Shown: in pieces, positions 21,381-33,792 of the stretch
How the letters are laid out: each line of letters opens with the position of its first letter
Position numbering within the stretch: position 1 is the first letter of the stretch
Translations under genes and position numbers: made by a program
The notes under the pieces: generated by a model
What the model saw: the letters and a program-made list of their open reading frames with translations, nothing else
What the model was told of the DNA's origin: nothing
Databases searched by the model: none
NCBI GenBank assembly: GCA_023374025.1
Contig: SIJG01000005.1
Location: 3,631,966 to 3,695,965, forward strand
Direction of reading: 5' to 3'
Origin: Heterodera schachtii
Lineage: Eukaryota; Nematoda; Chromadorea; Rhabditida; Heteroderidae
DNA: 64,000 nucleotides

Positions 21381-21596
21381 TTTTTAAAATACATTGATCG
21401 CTTTATAACTAAAACTTAACCGAACAAAATAATATTTTTAATTGAAAATATGTATGGAAATTGTTTGCAGATTTTTTGGGACCACACTATTCTCAATTAT
21501 TCAAAAATTCGAATGTTTTCGTGATGTTCGAAGAACCAAAATGTGAAGTTCAAACTCGAAGTTTCGCCCGCCTGCTGGTCGGGGTCGTTCATACTA

Positions 21597-21695
21597 CCGT
21601 GCTTACTGAATTAGTACCCCCGGGGGTTCTATTTTTCAACCACCCTCGAAAGGGGCGTTCTAATATAGAGGGGGATACTAATTCAGTAAGTACGG
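21597..21695. mobile_element. 99-bp TA-flanked MITE (mariner-like), copy in unit B
   Basis: Termini CCGTGCTTACTGAATTAGTA and its near-perfect complement TACTAATTCAGTAAGTACGG flank a 55-bp centre. The element is bounded by TA on both sides, as for Tc1/mariner-derived MITEs. The copy in unit D is at 33694-33792. Confidence 0.75.
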
Positions 21696-22150
21696 TATTA
21701 AAAACCGAAACAAAATTTATGGAAAAATGAAAAAAGAAGAAATACCAATTTTGTAAAACAATGAAGAAGATAGGCTCTTCCGGTTTTTTCTCACATTTCC
21801 GCTGAAATAATTTTTATCCTTTATAAAACGAATTTTGTGATACAAATAAATTTAATTTATTGTTTTTCAAAAAGTTTTCTTAATTTTCCACGAGCGCAAA
21901 TCGTCCAAAATGAAAAACCTATGGTTTTGTCTACCTTATTTTGACATATGGCCTTTATGACTAATGACTTCTATCTTATTTTATAAAACTTACTTTTTAA
22001 AATTTAACTTACTTTTTAAAATTTCCTCTGAATGTCCCACATCATTTAAACAATCACTTTTTGACTCACACCTTTCCCATGGTTTCTCATTCACAAATTT
22101 TATCTTAATTTCCCATTTTTTATTTAAATTTTCCCATTTCATTACAGTAC

Positions 22151-22759
22151 CTCGATTTTCAGACTTTTACCGTCGCTGTCCCTCTCGAAAAGGTCCCGAT
22201 AAACTGCTCTGAGCACTTCCATTGTTGAACTGATTTGGAACAGTTCATCTTTCCTTCATGCTGCACCAATCAAACTTTGGCTTTATGTGATCGCATTCCA
22301 ATTGCATTTCTAAAATAATTACCAAAAATTGTGTTTGAATTTTCACCAAAATGTCCGCTTTCCATTACCATCGTTTTTTGTTGGCGTTTCGTCCGTTGTG
22401 CCGTCGCCGCTTTTCCCTCCCTTTTTGCATTGCCAACTTTTCACAAATAAACTCACTGATATCGCCTTTGTTTTCCAACTTTCACAGAACTCACCAAAGT
22501 TATGGTAAGAACCTTTGGAAAACATTTCTTCTTTTGGCTTTTGCAATTTGCCATTTTTGCAATTCCATTCGTCCGTCATTTGGTGCCAAAATTGGCGTCT
22601 GCTCATTGACAATGCCAATGCCATGTCTTTCGCTTCCTCCGCCGCCTCCCCCTCCGTTGTGCCATTCACTTCTCTCTGTTGATCAGTGCTGACAATGCCT
22701 CCGATCAGCTTCAGCAGCAGAATTTGGAGTTGAATCAAAGAAATTCGCCGTGCCTTCAT
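22151..22759 (-). CDS. Gene X, unit B: small secreted protein, possible EF-hand exon
   Basis: The ATG at 22759 opens a 138-codon frame to 22343. It has a signal-peptide-like start (MKARRISLIQLQILLLKLIG), an acidic stretch (EGEAAEEAKD) and Cys-containing EWNCKNGK and EFCESWK segments. Downstream, 22229-22151 is bounded by CAG and GT and reads EVLRAVYRDLF then ERDSDGKSLKIE. That is a helix followed by a loop with acidic residues at EF-hand positions 1, 3, 5 and 12. In units C and E the donor of this exon is a clean GTAGGT. Whether the first open frame ends at its own stop or is spliced to this exon cannot be told here. No family was recognised for the first part. Confidence 0.5.
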
Positions 22760-23029
22760 TTTTTGTCCAAATGAGATTTGATATTAGTAAATTTGCTTTT
22801 TCCATTTCTCTTTTAAATACTATAAAAATAACCATGAATCATTTTTCGTTTAAAAGTGTTGATCAATTCGCTCTATAATTTTTCTTATGTGCATATTTTA
22901 TTATTGTTTTTAAGCAATTATTATATACAACTTCGTCGGCATGCTTAAAGTTAAATAAAATATAATGTTACAGAAGTTAAAAGTGGTTTTTACGGAAAAT
23001 CTGTAAAATGGCACTTTTTATGAAATGAC

Positions 23030-23672
23030 TAGGGCTATAAAATATATGCACTAAAAAATGCCAAATATGCGCATAAAATATGCACTAAAAATCCCTGAAA
23101 TATACCCTAAAAACCCGAAAAATGCCCAAATATGCACTAAAACATGCTTTAAAAACTGCCAAAAATGGCTTTGAACCCCCAAAAAAATGCCAAAATTGTG
23201 TAAAAATTCAAAATTGACTTTAAAAACACCAAAACAATAGTCAAGGAGCATTTTTTCGACAATTGCAAAAATTTTGGTTATCAAAATTTAGATATGCAAA
23301 TTTTAATTTTTTTTTTTAATTTTTATTATATGCTAAATAAAATTACATTTTTTATATTAACAAATTTTTTTTCAAAAATTCATACAAAAGTTCAAAATTT
23401 TTCGGTTTTTAAGGGTGTATTTTTTAAAAATTCCCAAAAAATTTTTGCATTTTTCTTATGAAAATTTGCCAAAAATAACCGAAATATGCTCTAAAAACGC
23501 AAAAATGCCAAAATATGCATTTATTCTCGAAAACCCCCAAAATATGCATTTATATGCACTAAAAACCTTCACCAAATCAAAAAATTTTAACGTAGAAATG
23601 CTTTTTTTGAGCCCCTTTCTTCATAGCATATGCGCAGAAAAAATATGCAAAAGCATATAATTTATAGCCCTA
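23030..23672. mobile_element. hAT-like MITE (TAGGGCTATAAA ends), unit B
   Basis: A 643-bp element with ends TAGGGCTATAAA and TTTATAGCCCTA and a perfect 8-bp duplication gaaatgac (23022-23029, 23673-23680). The interior is full of aaatatgcactaaaa phrases and contains aagggtgtatttttt. The copy in unit D at 35180-35729 has the same duplication and an internal deletion. Confidence 0.92.
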
Positions 23673-24041
23673 GAAATGACCAAACACCATTTTCATTCAT
23701 TTTAGTTTTCTCACCAACCGAGAAATGAAAAATTCATATTGCACTCGAGTTGTTGGAACAAGTAATTCTTAGAATTAACTGGGACCGATACTGACCGGTA
23801 CCACGAATGACCGGTACGGGGACCTGGATTTTTAATATTTCTTAATGTAAATTAATCCTTTTTATAATACAATTCGTAAAACGGAATAATAAAATCTTGA
23901 AAATATATAAAGTTTTATCCATTACTAAGGTACAAAGAAAACAATTATATATATGGTGTGTATTGCGTTTTTCTATCTATTAATGTTATGTTAGACTAAT
24001 TCAGATTATCGATCATTCCCTAACAAATCCTTCGTTTGGCC

Positions 24042-26499
24042 TCATAAATTAATTCTTCTTCCACCGTAATTAATTCGAACACTTCCCGTTGGCGTTCTAT
24101 CAATTGAAAAACTGCCACCACAATTAATGCGACCACTTTCCATTTTCGACTTCTTAATGGTTGCACTTCCACCACAATTAATGCCAACATTTTTCATTGG
24201 GGACTCCTTCATATTTAAACTTCCTCCACAGCTTAACTTTAGACTTTGCGCTGGCGATTCAACAATGGTTGAACTTCCTCCACTGTCTAGGTTGCCAATT
24301 TCCATTTTTGACTTTTCGATCCGTAAAGATCCACCACAGTTAAGCCGAATATTTCCCATTGGTGACTCATCAATACTTAAACTCCCACCACATTTCATTT
24401 GCGCATTACGTTCTATTGGTGAGTGAGTTACATTTAAAGATGCACCACATTCAATGTTAGCACACTCAAGTGACGAATTATGGATATGTAAAGTTCCTCG
24501 GACCGGAAAATTGTAAAAAACACTCGTCGATCCAAAATTAAAGCCTCCACTTGTTGACCCAAAATTCTTTGCAGCGGCATCCTTTTTTACATCAACGCAT
24601 AATATGCGAATACACTCATCTGCCGATTGGTCGATATATAAATTTCCATCGCATACAACTTGAATTTGTCGCGTTTGCCGATCGGTTATATTTTCGGTAG
24701 AAAAGAACGCTAATGGCACACTGACAATTACATTTCTTATGTTTTTGTCTTGTATAATTTCCAGATACTGCTCTGTGGCCCTGTTTTGATAAACTCTCCC
24801 ATTCACACTCAAATCATGCCCTTCAACACCAACATTAACATTAGGTCCGTCAACTGAGTAAATTTGTCCATTTATCGAAATGTGATTGTCCTCGGTGCGT
24901 TGTTGACGCAATGCATTAGCCAAATCTGAAAAAGTTAAATAATAAATTACAGTTAACAAGAAATGGAAAATATTAAGCTTCGGCTGGAATTACCCACCCC
25001 AGAGCTTATTGCGTGGCCTATTCCATCATTTAATTTCTATTGCTTTATTTCAACGGGAATACACCTAGGGCACTATTTGATTCTGCTGCCAAATAGGCCA
25101 ACCATCCGGTGTCCAGAAGGTATTTCCGGAAATGATACTTTTTTCTCGTGAGCTGTCTGTTCGATAGTTTAATTAAGATAAGTTCCTATGCTAGATATGC
25201 CCCTAATATTCTATTTATTTTCATTACTATTAATTTTCTCATTTGTATAATGAAAATTTCCTGCAGAAATTTCCTTTTCTATTCCTCCAATCTTCTGAGT
25301 ACCAAAAAATTAACAACCTCCAGTATTGCTGCGATTATAAAGCCTTTGTGGGCTTCCAATCTCCTGAGGACCACCAACGTTGCGATTTCCTCTAGTATTA
25401 AAATGAAGAGCTCCTCCTGCTGACACTGACATCCCTCCAATTAGTATGCCTCCATTTTTCCATCATGCTTGTTATGTCCAGTGTTTATGTAATCAGAGTT
25501 ACCCCCAATCGGAATTTCTGGCAAGGAGACACGCCCTGCAATTTGCTGAACAACAACATTCGTATGTAAACGTGCAGTATTTCTACGAACATCTCCTTCA
25601 GCAATTATGCCTAAAAAGATAAAACGAAATAATCATTTGCTATAATAATCAATTAATCATTTTTAGGTCTGCGCATATTTATGCCGATTATTTAAATTAA
25701 ATGATATTAAATAGTTTGGCCAAAATTAATATAAATTTAAATTGGCATGTCTAACTATAAATGTGGGCCCGAGAAGAGAGGATAGAGAGAGAAATAAACT
25801 CAAAAAATCAAATTGTTTATTATTTCCGATACGTTTGTCAGATTTACAGCTGATCCAGCCACTTTTAGTGGTGATTAAACGTGTTTCCATTAATGATGCA
25901 TCCCGGTGCCTCTTAAATATTGATTAACGTTATTTTTTGTGACTCAAATTTCTCAACCTATATCAAGATGATTCCCTGGTGGCAGAACACCACGGTCTTC
26001 GTCATTGATAAGGAGGTGTTCCTCCTTTTCCGAATCAACAATAAGGGGATGTTTTTTAACCATCTGAACTTCAACTCTGATGTCCGGTGTTTCAATTTCA
26101 TAAGATTGGCCGTTAATTTTGGCAAAGTATTGGCCGGTTTGATGTTGTCCATCATTTGCTAAAATGATCAATCAATAGATTTAAGTTTTGCTGTTGTATT
26201 TGGCAATAATAATTTTCAACACCCCCGGCACTCAAGCAGCACGACCTTCACCCTGTCAATGGTTAGCTCTGCTAATGTGCTATCAAAGCACACCAAGCCT
26301 TTCTGCTTATGGGTCTAATTAACTCCTGCTTTTGGCACTATAACCTGAGCTTCTTCATTACATTAAAGAGAAATTTTTTCCTCAACTTACTTTCTGTTGA
26401 TTGTTCTGTTTGGAAATTTGGAGGAATTTCTCCGCCTCCTCCTGACGCTTTGCCGTGCAGAAATATAAAAATAAAGAAAATGATGGCAATGTTTTTCAT
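24042..26499 (-). pseudogene. CGGS repeat gene, unit B (frameshifted in Gly-rich exon)
   Basis: Signal-peptide exon 26499-26391, module exon 26158-25958 (201 nt) and final CGGS exon 24925-24042 (eight coils) are intact. The glycine-rich exon starting at 25610 has lost DNA between two GGAAA repeats, compared with unit D. The reading frame shifts and meets TAA just after the deletion. The final exon encodes the same protein as unit C. The exons between 25958 and 25610 present in unit E are absent. Unless splicing avoids the lesion, the copy is not functional. Confidence 0.75.
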
Positions 26500-27129
26500 T
26501 TTCAAAGTCTAAAATGATTACTTAATTAGGGCCTAAAAATGAAATAACATTTTATTATAATGAAGATAAATTCCGTGAGATTTAGAATTATTAAATACTA
26601 GATTTTTAATATGACATTTGTTTGCCAGGTTGGACAAATTGGCCAATTAATCTCATTTTTCCGTTTCCTGTCAATTTACATGTAAAATATAGATGCTATT
26701 TATTTATTTTGGACAAATTTCTAAAACATGTTTTCCATTTCCCGTCAAATAATTTTTGAAAAATTCTTAAAAATAAGCTATCATTATTGATTTACATTTT
26801 GGTGAATGATTTGTGTCTTTTTTGTTTGGGTGATTGTAATTTTTCTGTTCCTAAAGTAAATCTCTCGACAAAACTGACTCTAAAAGGGAAAAGGAAACCT
26901 TTCCAGATGGAGCAGCATGGTTTAATAAATGTCGGACAAAGAATATCAGGTTGAACAACCGCTGAGGCAAGAAGGTTTCCTGACATTTTAGATCCCGACT
27001 TTTGACGACCCGACATGAGAGGATATCCCGGACATTTGGAGACAAATAAATAGTGAAAATTTATTTTATATAATTACAAAAAAGAAAATGCCTTTCCTAA
27101 AGGCAAACGGGAAAGAATATAAAACTAAC

Positions 27130-27205
27130 TATTCGTTATCTGGATCATCCAAGTTCCCAAAATCTTCGCCCGTCTGGTCAGGGTCATTCAACCCAATTAT
27201 AAGTG
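27130..27205 (-). other. Possible acidic C-terminal exon (NDPDQTGE...)
   Basis: On the minus strand the sequence reads LNDPDQTGEDFGNLDDPDNE and a stop. A related stretch at about 21556-21592 reads MNDPDQQAGE. The two differ at third codon positions and by an in-frame CAG, as expected for coding DNA. No acceptor lies in the right place, so its gene is uncertain; it is 3' of gene X in the unit and could be its end. A copy lies at about 39500-39575. Confidence 0.25.
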
Positions 27206-27756
27206 CCAATCATTTGCCCTATATGACACCTATCCATTCCAGCAAGAGATGAATTTATCAGAAACTATAGAAAAATGATAATTAATAAATGCAAAACGAA
27301 ACAAAATTTATGGAAAGTGAAAAAATAAGAAATATAAAAAAATTGTACATAAATGGAAAAGATAGGTGATCATTTCCAAAGTGTTCTTTCTGTCCATCCG
27401 TCTTTCTCTAGGTTTTTTTCTCACATCTCCGCTGAAAAATGTTTATCCTTAAAAAACGAATTTTGTGATACAAATAAAAATTTGTTCAATTTTTTGGTTT
27501 TTAAAATTATATTAATTTTCCACTGAAGCAAATCCTCCAAAAATGAAAAGCCTATTGTCTTGTCTATCCCTTTTGACATATGGCTTTATGACTAATGAGT
27601 TCTATCTTATTTTATAAAACTTACTTTTGACAATTTCCTCTGAATGTCCCACATCATTTAAACAATCACTTTTTGACTCACACCTTTCCCATGGTTTCTC
27701 ATTCACAAATTTTATCTTAAATTTCCAGGTTTTTTAAATTTCAGTACTGTACCTAC

Positions 27757-28378
27757 CTCGATTTTCAGACTTTTACCGTCGCTGTCCCTCTCGAAAAGGT
27801 CCCGATAAACTGCTCTGATCACTTCCATTGTTGAGCTGATTTCGAGCAGTTAATTGTTTCCTCCATGCTGCACCAATCAAACTTTGGCTTTATCTGATCG
27901 CATTCCAATTGCATTTCTAAAATTTTTACCAAAATTTCCTTTGAATTTCATCAAAATGTCGGCTTACTACTCTCATCGTTTTTTGTTGGCGTTCCGTCCG
28001 TTGTGCCGTCGCCGCTTTTCCCTCCCTTTTTGCATTGTCAACTTAACTTTTCACAAATAAACTCACTGCCTTCGCCTTTGTTTTCCAATTTTCACAAAAC
28101 TCAACAAATTCATGGTAAGAACCTTGGAAAACATTTCTTCTTTTGGCTTTTGCAATTTGCCATTTTTGCAATTCCATTCGTCCGTCATTTGGTGCCAAAA
28201 TTGGCGTCTGCTCATTGCCAATGCCAATGCCATGTCTTTCGCTTCCTCCACCACCTCCCCCTCCGATGTGCCATTCGCTTCGATTGCTTCTTCTCATTGT
28301 TTATCAGTGGTGACAATGGCTCCGATCTCTTCAGCAGCAGAATTTGGAGTTGAATCAAAGGAATTCGCCATGCTTTCA
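27757..28378 (-). pseudogene. Gene X, unit C (frameshifted)
   Basis: Starts MKAWRIPLIQLQILLLK as in other units, but the frame then diverges (the LIGGIV stretch is lost) and the EWNCKNGK part is in another frame. The EF-hand-like exon is intact at 27835-27757 with CAG acceptor and GTAGGT donor. Confidence 0.6.
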
Positions 28379-28924
28379 TTTTTGTCCAAATGATTGAGAT
28401 TTGAAATTATTAAATTTGTTTTTTCCATTTCTCTTTTAAATATAGCAAATAAGCATGAAATCAATTTTCTTATAAAAAGAGAAATTTAAATGCGCCCTAT
28501 TATTATATGCATATTATTTAAGAGTGGTTTCTTTGATTTTTCTTTTTAAACTTCAAAAAATAACCATAAATCAATTTTCGTGAAAAAGTGCCGATCAATT
28601 CACTCTATAATTCTTATTATATGCATATTTTATTATTTCTTAGTCGAGACAATGCCGGTTTGTTTTAGTTTTTTGTTCGGTTTTTAAGCGAAACCGACCG
28701 TGAAAAGTTAATTTTGTCATTTCGAAAAAAGTGCCAATTTTACAGATTACTTTGATTAAATGCCACCAAATTAATAATATTTTTATATTATTCGATTTTT
28801 GTATTACTTTAGAACATGAAAAATTTCATTCAGTTTTCAAAAAGTTACGGCAATTTTTTCAACATTTTTGGACACAACTTTTTAAAACTAACTTAAATTT
28901 TTTGAAATTTCCATGCAAGTATAG

Positions 28925-28970
28925 CAATCTACTAAGATACAAAGAAAACAATTATATATATGGTGTGTAA
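28925..28970. other. Rearrangement junction between unit types
   Basis: Left of about 28925 unit C follows unit E (41240). Right of 28970 it follows unit B (from 23727). The short piece between (ctaagatacaaagaaaac...ggtgtg) matches sequence found near 23930, out of order. This marks either a complex recombination event or an assembly join. Confidence 0.6.
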
Positions 28971-29283
28971 AAAATTCATATTGCACTCGAGTTGTTGGAA
29001 CAAGTAATTCTTAGAATTAACTGGGACCGATACTGACCGGTACCACGAATGACCGGTACGGGGACCTGGATTTTTAATATTTCTTAATGTAAATTAATCC
29101 TTTTTATAATACAATTCGTAAAACGGAATAATAAAATCTTGAAAATATATAAAGTTTTATCCATTACTAAGGTACAAAGAAAACAATTATATATATGGTG
29201 TGTATTGCGTTTTTCTATCTATTAATGTTATGTTAGACTAATTCAGATTATCGATCATTCCCTAACAAATCCTTCGTTTGGCC

Positions 29284-30807
29284 TCATAAATTAATTCTTC
29301 TTCCACCGTAATTAATTCGAACACTTCCCGTTGGCGTTCTATCAATTGAAAAACTGCCACCACAATTAATGCGACCACTTTCCATTTTCGACTTCTTAAT
29401 GGTTGCACTTCCACCACAATTAATGCCAACATTTTTCATTGGGGACTCCTTCATATTTAAACTTCCTCCACAGCTTAACTTTAGACTTTGCGCTGGCGAT
29501 TCAACAATGGTTGAACTTCCTCCACTGTCTAGGTTGCCAATTTCCATTTTTGACTTTTCGATCCGTAAAGATCCACCACAGTTAAGCCGAATATTTCCCA
29601 TTGGTGACTCATCAATACTTAAACTCCCACCACATTTCATTTGCGCATTACGTTCTATTGGTGAGTGAGTTACATTTAAAGATGCACCACATTCAATGTT
29701 AGCACACTCAAGTGACGAATTATGGATATGTAAAGTTCCTCGGACCGGAAAATTGTAAAAAACACTCGTCGATCCAAAATTAAAGCCTCCACTTGTTGAC
29801 CCAAAATTCTTTGCAGCGGCATCCTTTTTTACATCAACGCATAATATGCGAATACACTCATCTGCCGATTGGTCGATATATAAATTTCCATCGCATACAA
29901 CTTGAATTTGTCGCGTTTGCCGATCGGTTATATTTTCGGTAGAAAAGAACGCTAATGGCACACTGACAATTACATTTCTTATGTTTTTGTCTTGTATAAT
30001 TTCCAGATACTGCTCTGTGGCCCTGTTTTGATAAACTCTCCCATTCACACTCAAATCATGCCCTTCAACACCAACATTAACATTAGGTCCGTCAACTGAG
30101 TAAATTTGTCCATTTATCGAAATGTGATTGTCCTCGGTGCGTTGTTGACGCAATGCATTAGCCAAATCTGAAAAAGTTAAATAATAAATTACAGTTAACA
30201 AGAAATGGAAAATATTAAGCTTCGGCTGGAATTACCCACCCCAGAGCTTATTGCGTGGCCTATTCCATCATTTAATTTCTATTGCTTTATTTCAACGGGG
30301 ATACACCTAGGGCACTATTTGATTCTGCTGCCAAATAGGCCAACCATCCGGTGCCCAGAAGGTATTTCCGGAAATGATACTTTTTTCTCGTGAGCTGTCT
30401 GTTCGATAGTTTAATTAAGATAATAATATTCTATTTATTTTCATTACTATTAATTTTCTCATTTGTATAATGAAAATTTCCTGCAGAAATTTCCTTTTCT
30501 ATTCCTCCAATCTTCTGAGTACCAAAAAATTAACAACCTCCAGTATTGCTGCGATTATAAAGCCTTTGTGGGCTTCCAATCTCCTGAGGACCACCAACGT
30601 TGCGATTGCCTCCAATATTTAAATGGGAAGTCCCTCCTGCTGACATCCCTCCAATTTGTATGCCTCCTCCATTGCTTTCACCAGTGTATTTGTTGTTTTG
30701 ATTGTTTATATGTATAGAATTTCCTCGGATTAGCTCTCGAATCTTCTTAGTACCACCTAGGTTGCGATTTCCTCTAGTATTAAAATGAAGAGCTCCTCCT
30801 GCTGACG
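29284..30807 (-). pseudogene. CGGS repeat gene, unit C (5' end replaced)
   Basis: The final exon (30167-29284) is identical at protein level to that of unit B, with eight coils. Part of a glycine-rich exon follows upstream from its donor at 30538 to about 30807. There it is cut and joined to the Y-block duplication (gctgac / gcagcattttt). Signal peptide and upstream module exons are missing, so the copy cannot be complete. Confidence 0.8.
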
Positions 30808-30881
30808 CAGCATTTTTGTAATTTCTAACGGTCTTTTTTTACCCAAAAAAACTATTATTTTTAGAAAAAATATTTTTTAAT

Positions 30882-31459
30882 CAGGGATTCTTTTTTTATG
30901 TAAGAAAAATCGCGAAATATGTAAATAAAATATGTATAAAAAATGCTAAAATATGTATGAAATATGTACAAAAACCTCCAAATATGTACTAAAATATGTA
31001 AATAAAATTTTTTTAAAGGTGTCTTTTTTGGAAAAAATTCTTTCTAAAGGGTGAAATTGGCATAAATTCCATAAAAATGACCAAAATAGGTAGGCTTAGA
31101 ATAATCACCTTTTCGTATTTTAAAAATTAATTTTTGATTCCATTTTTGAAAAAAAGACTATTTTTTGGGGCACATTTTCAAAGAAAAATTTTAACTTTCC
31201 ACAAAAAATTTCTATAAATTCTCAAAATATGCACGAAAAATTTCGAAATTTTGGATTTTTGGGGCGTTTAATAAAAATTTCGCTAAGAAATCCTCAAAAA
31301 TTGCAAAATATGTACGAAAAAATTCGAAAAAGTCCAAAATATGTAAATAAAAGTCCCGATTTTTGTTCGCAAACACAAAAAAGAAAGTGTTTTTCCTACT
31401 AATTAGGCTATGGAGAATCCAGGAAAAAAACATGTATTTACATAAAAAAAGAATCCCTG
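30882..31459. mobile_element. hAT-like MITE (CAGGGATTCTTTTTTTATGT ends)
   Basis: A 578-bp insertion with long perfect terminal inverted repeats beginning CAGGGATTC and ending GAATCCCTG. It is absent from the partner block near 11000-11075. The ends are hAT-like but the flanks (tttttaat, gtaattac) show no clear 8-bp duplication. The interior repeats aaatatgtaaataaaa phrases. Confidence 0.8.
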
Positions 31460-31751
31460 GTAATTACAGCGCTAAAGTTACACAGAAAATTTTTTCTCGT
31501 ATAAAGCTCAATTGATGCCGATGATAATCATGTTAGAATTTTAATTTTAATTAATAATAAGATTATTTTTCGCTTGCCGATTAAATTCTCGGTCCTAACA
31601 AAGTGCAAATTAAAAATGTCAAGAAATTATTATGAATTCAATAAAATAATTGTTTCGATTCCCCAGTATAATAAAATGCTAACAAATAAAAATGCATTTT
31701 AATTAATCTTTTTTATCATTTTTTATTTATTTATTCAAATATTTTGTTTAC

Positions 31752-31986
31752 CATTAATGTCGATTTCTGATCCAATTGATGTTGATGTACTTGAATTCCT
31801 TCTCGATAAATCACGCGCTTTTGGCGTTGTGCCCTGACGTTTTTTCTTCAGTTGTTCCTGCTTCATTTGTCCATTGCTGACCATGACGCCATCTTTGGAC
31901 GTACAACCGCCACCAAATGTGCCATTGTTGTTCAAAAGAAATGCCAAAGAGAGGGCCAAGAAAATCATTGGCGGAAGCAGCATCAT
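31752..31986 (-). pseudogene. Family Y exon 1, duplicated copy (Y3) without downstream exons
   Basis: Encodes the same leader as Y2 exon 1 (MMLLPPMIFLALSLAF) to the same donor after AATG. The duplicated block ends before exon 2, and the following DNA belongs to CGGS unit C, so no proper continuation exists. Unless it splices into a neighbouring exon, it is an orphan exon. Confidence 0.75.
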
Positions 31987-32549
31987 TTTTATAATGAAAA
32001 ATGAATGCCAAAATTTTAAAAAATTAAAATAAAAAAACGAGTATTTATTTAAAAAAAAAATCAAAAAGCTAACCAAAATTAAAATTAAGATTTGAGTAAT
32101 TATGAGAAATAAAAAATATTAAATGAAAATAAAATGGATAAATTATTTCCAATTATTTCGATTTTTTATAAAGCTGACAATAATGGTGATGATGATGAGA
32201 TGGTTACATTATTTATTATTATGGATTATACAAAGAAACATGTGAAATGAATATTATTAAAGGTATAATAAATTCTGCAAAAATTTTTTAATATAATTTT
32301 GCAAAAGGAATAATTTTGGAAAATGGAAATATTATTGAGGAAATAATTTGTGAAATTTTTTTATGTAAACCTAATTGAATTTGCATTGCCTCCCGGGAAT
32401 AGTTAGGGGGTGAATTTGCACCACCCATTCGTAACTTTTGATGGCGCACCTGGAAAACTATAGGTTTTTGGTCCAAGGGCCAACTGAGCGCCAGGGACTG
32501 AATTCTTATTGGGCCTTGAGTTGATGCTATGTAGTTATTTTTTAAAAAT

Positions 32550-32751
32550 CATCAATATGATTTGATGAAAAATTATTTATAACTTAGCTCAAAAGCAACC
32601 AAATTTTTAATTTTTTGAGTTCCTCTAGCCATAACTTTTTTGAAACATAACGAAATTTTTTTAGGGCTATCGAAAGATATGAAGAATTAAAATTTGGTTG
32701 CTTTTTAGCTAAGTTATAAATAATTTTTCATCAAATCTTATTGATGGTTTT
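32550..32751. repeat. Inverted repeat, second copy
   Basis: Same inverted repeat as 12199-12400, carried along in the duplicated block. Confidence 0.8.
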
Positions 32752-33693
32752 TTAAATAACGACTCCGCCCCCTTGAGTTTATGTCGATAATTTTTGTAGA
32801 ACCCAGTCAAAAAACTCGCTGGGAAGGCCATAAGTTGATTCCAGACTCTATCTCGAACCCCTGGCCTGGAAAATCTACATAAATTCAGTACTAACTTTAT
32901 CCGATTGAGTCCCATGCAACTAATGCGCAAGAGTTTGCTCGAGCAAGGGCTGCCAGCCATGTAGAATTCGACGAATTCTATCCAATCTTATTTTAAGATT
33001 TCGAAAAACCAGAAATTTTCGAGTAGTCCCCTACAATGTTTTTAAGGTTTATCATTTTTATATTTTTTAAAAAGAATCGAGTTAAAATTTTTTTTCAAAA
33101 AATACACCCCTAAGAATCGACCCGAAAAATTTTCAAAAATGCACCCCTAAGAAATGAAAAATTTCTCAAAAATTCCTCTCCAAATTTATTTTTATTTTAT
33201 TTTTTGATAAGAATTTGTGATTTTAAAAATTATTTAGCTCAATACTGATTTGGCCTATTTTTTTCCATTTTTGAATAAATTTTGTCATTTTACATCCCTA
33301 AATTTGAAAGTTTTTAGCAACTATTTACCCATTTTTAGCAACTATTTTGGGGGTTTTTTAGAAACTAAAAATTAATTATTTTGGCAGTTTTTAGCAACTA
33401 TAAATTGGAGCCCTAATATTGTTATCAAAATAATTTATATTTATATTTTTTCAACATTTAGTTAAAATTTTTGAACATTTTTAAAATACATTGATCGCTT
33501 TATAACTAAAACTTAACCGAACAAAATAATATTTTTAATTGAAAATATGTATGGAAATTGTTTGCAGATTTTTTGGGACCACACTATTCTCAATTATTCA
33601 AAAATTCGAATGTTTTCGTGATGTTCGAGGAACCAAAATGTGAAGTTCAAACTCGAAGTTTCGCCCGCCTGCTGGTCGGGGTCGTTCATACTA

Positions 33694-33792
33694 CCGTGCT
33701 TACTGAATTAGTACCCCCGGGGGTTCTATTTTTCAACCACCCTCGAAAGGGACGTTCTAATATAGAGGGGGATACTAATTCAGTAAGTACGG
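33694..33792. mobile_element. 99-bp TA-flanked MITE, unit D copy
   Basis: Same element and same flanks as 21597-21695; it moved with the unit rather than inserting independently. Confidence 0.75.

Larger units (their letters stand above)
21386..26600. repeat. Tandem unit B of the X/CGGS array (partner 33480-39000)
   Basis: This block, starting ttttaaaatacattgatcgc, recurs in the same order at 33480 onward: a 99-bp MITE, gene X, a TAGGG MITE and the CGGS gene. Differences are small indels (for example a missing catatggccttt-type stretch near 34030, and about 90 bp lost from the MITE in unit D). The block boundary on the left coincides with the end of a MITE/minisatellite region. Confidence 0.85.
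30805..33478. repeat. Segmental duplication, copy 2 (partner 10945-13128)
   Basis: A near-identical copy of the Y2 5' region lies between units C and D, in the same orientation. It includes the Y exon 1 (Y3), the 200-bp inverted repeat and the AT-rich DNA up to tttttgaacat. A hAT-like MITE (30882-31459) has entered this copy. Confidence 0.85.

Noticed and set aside
21461..21730. An 89-codon plus-strand frame, present again at 33558
   Set aside because: Identity between copies is explained by the segmental duplication, and the frame runs through the 99-bp MITE.
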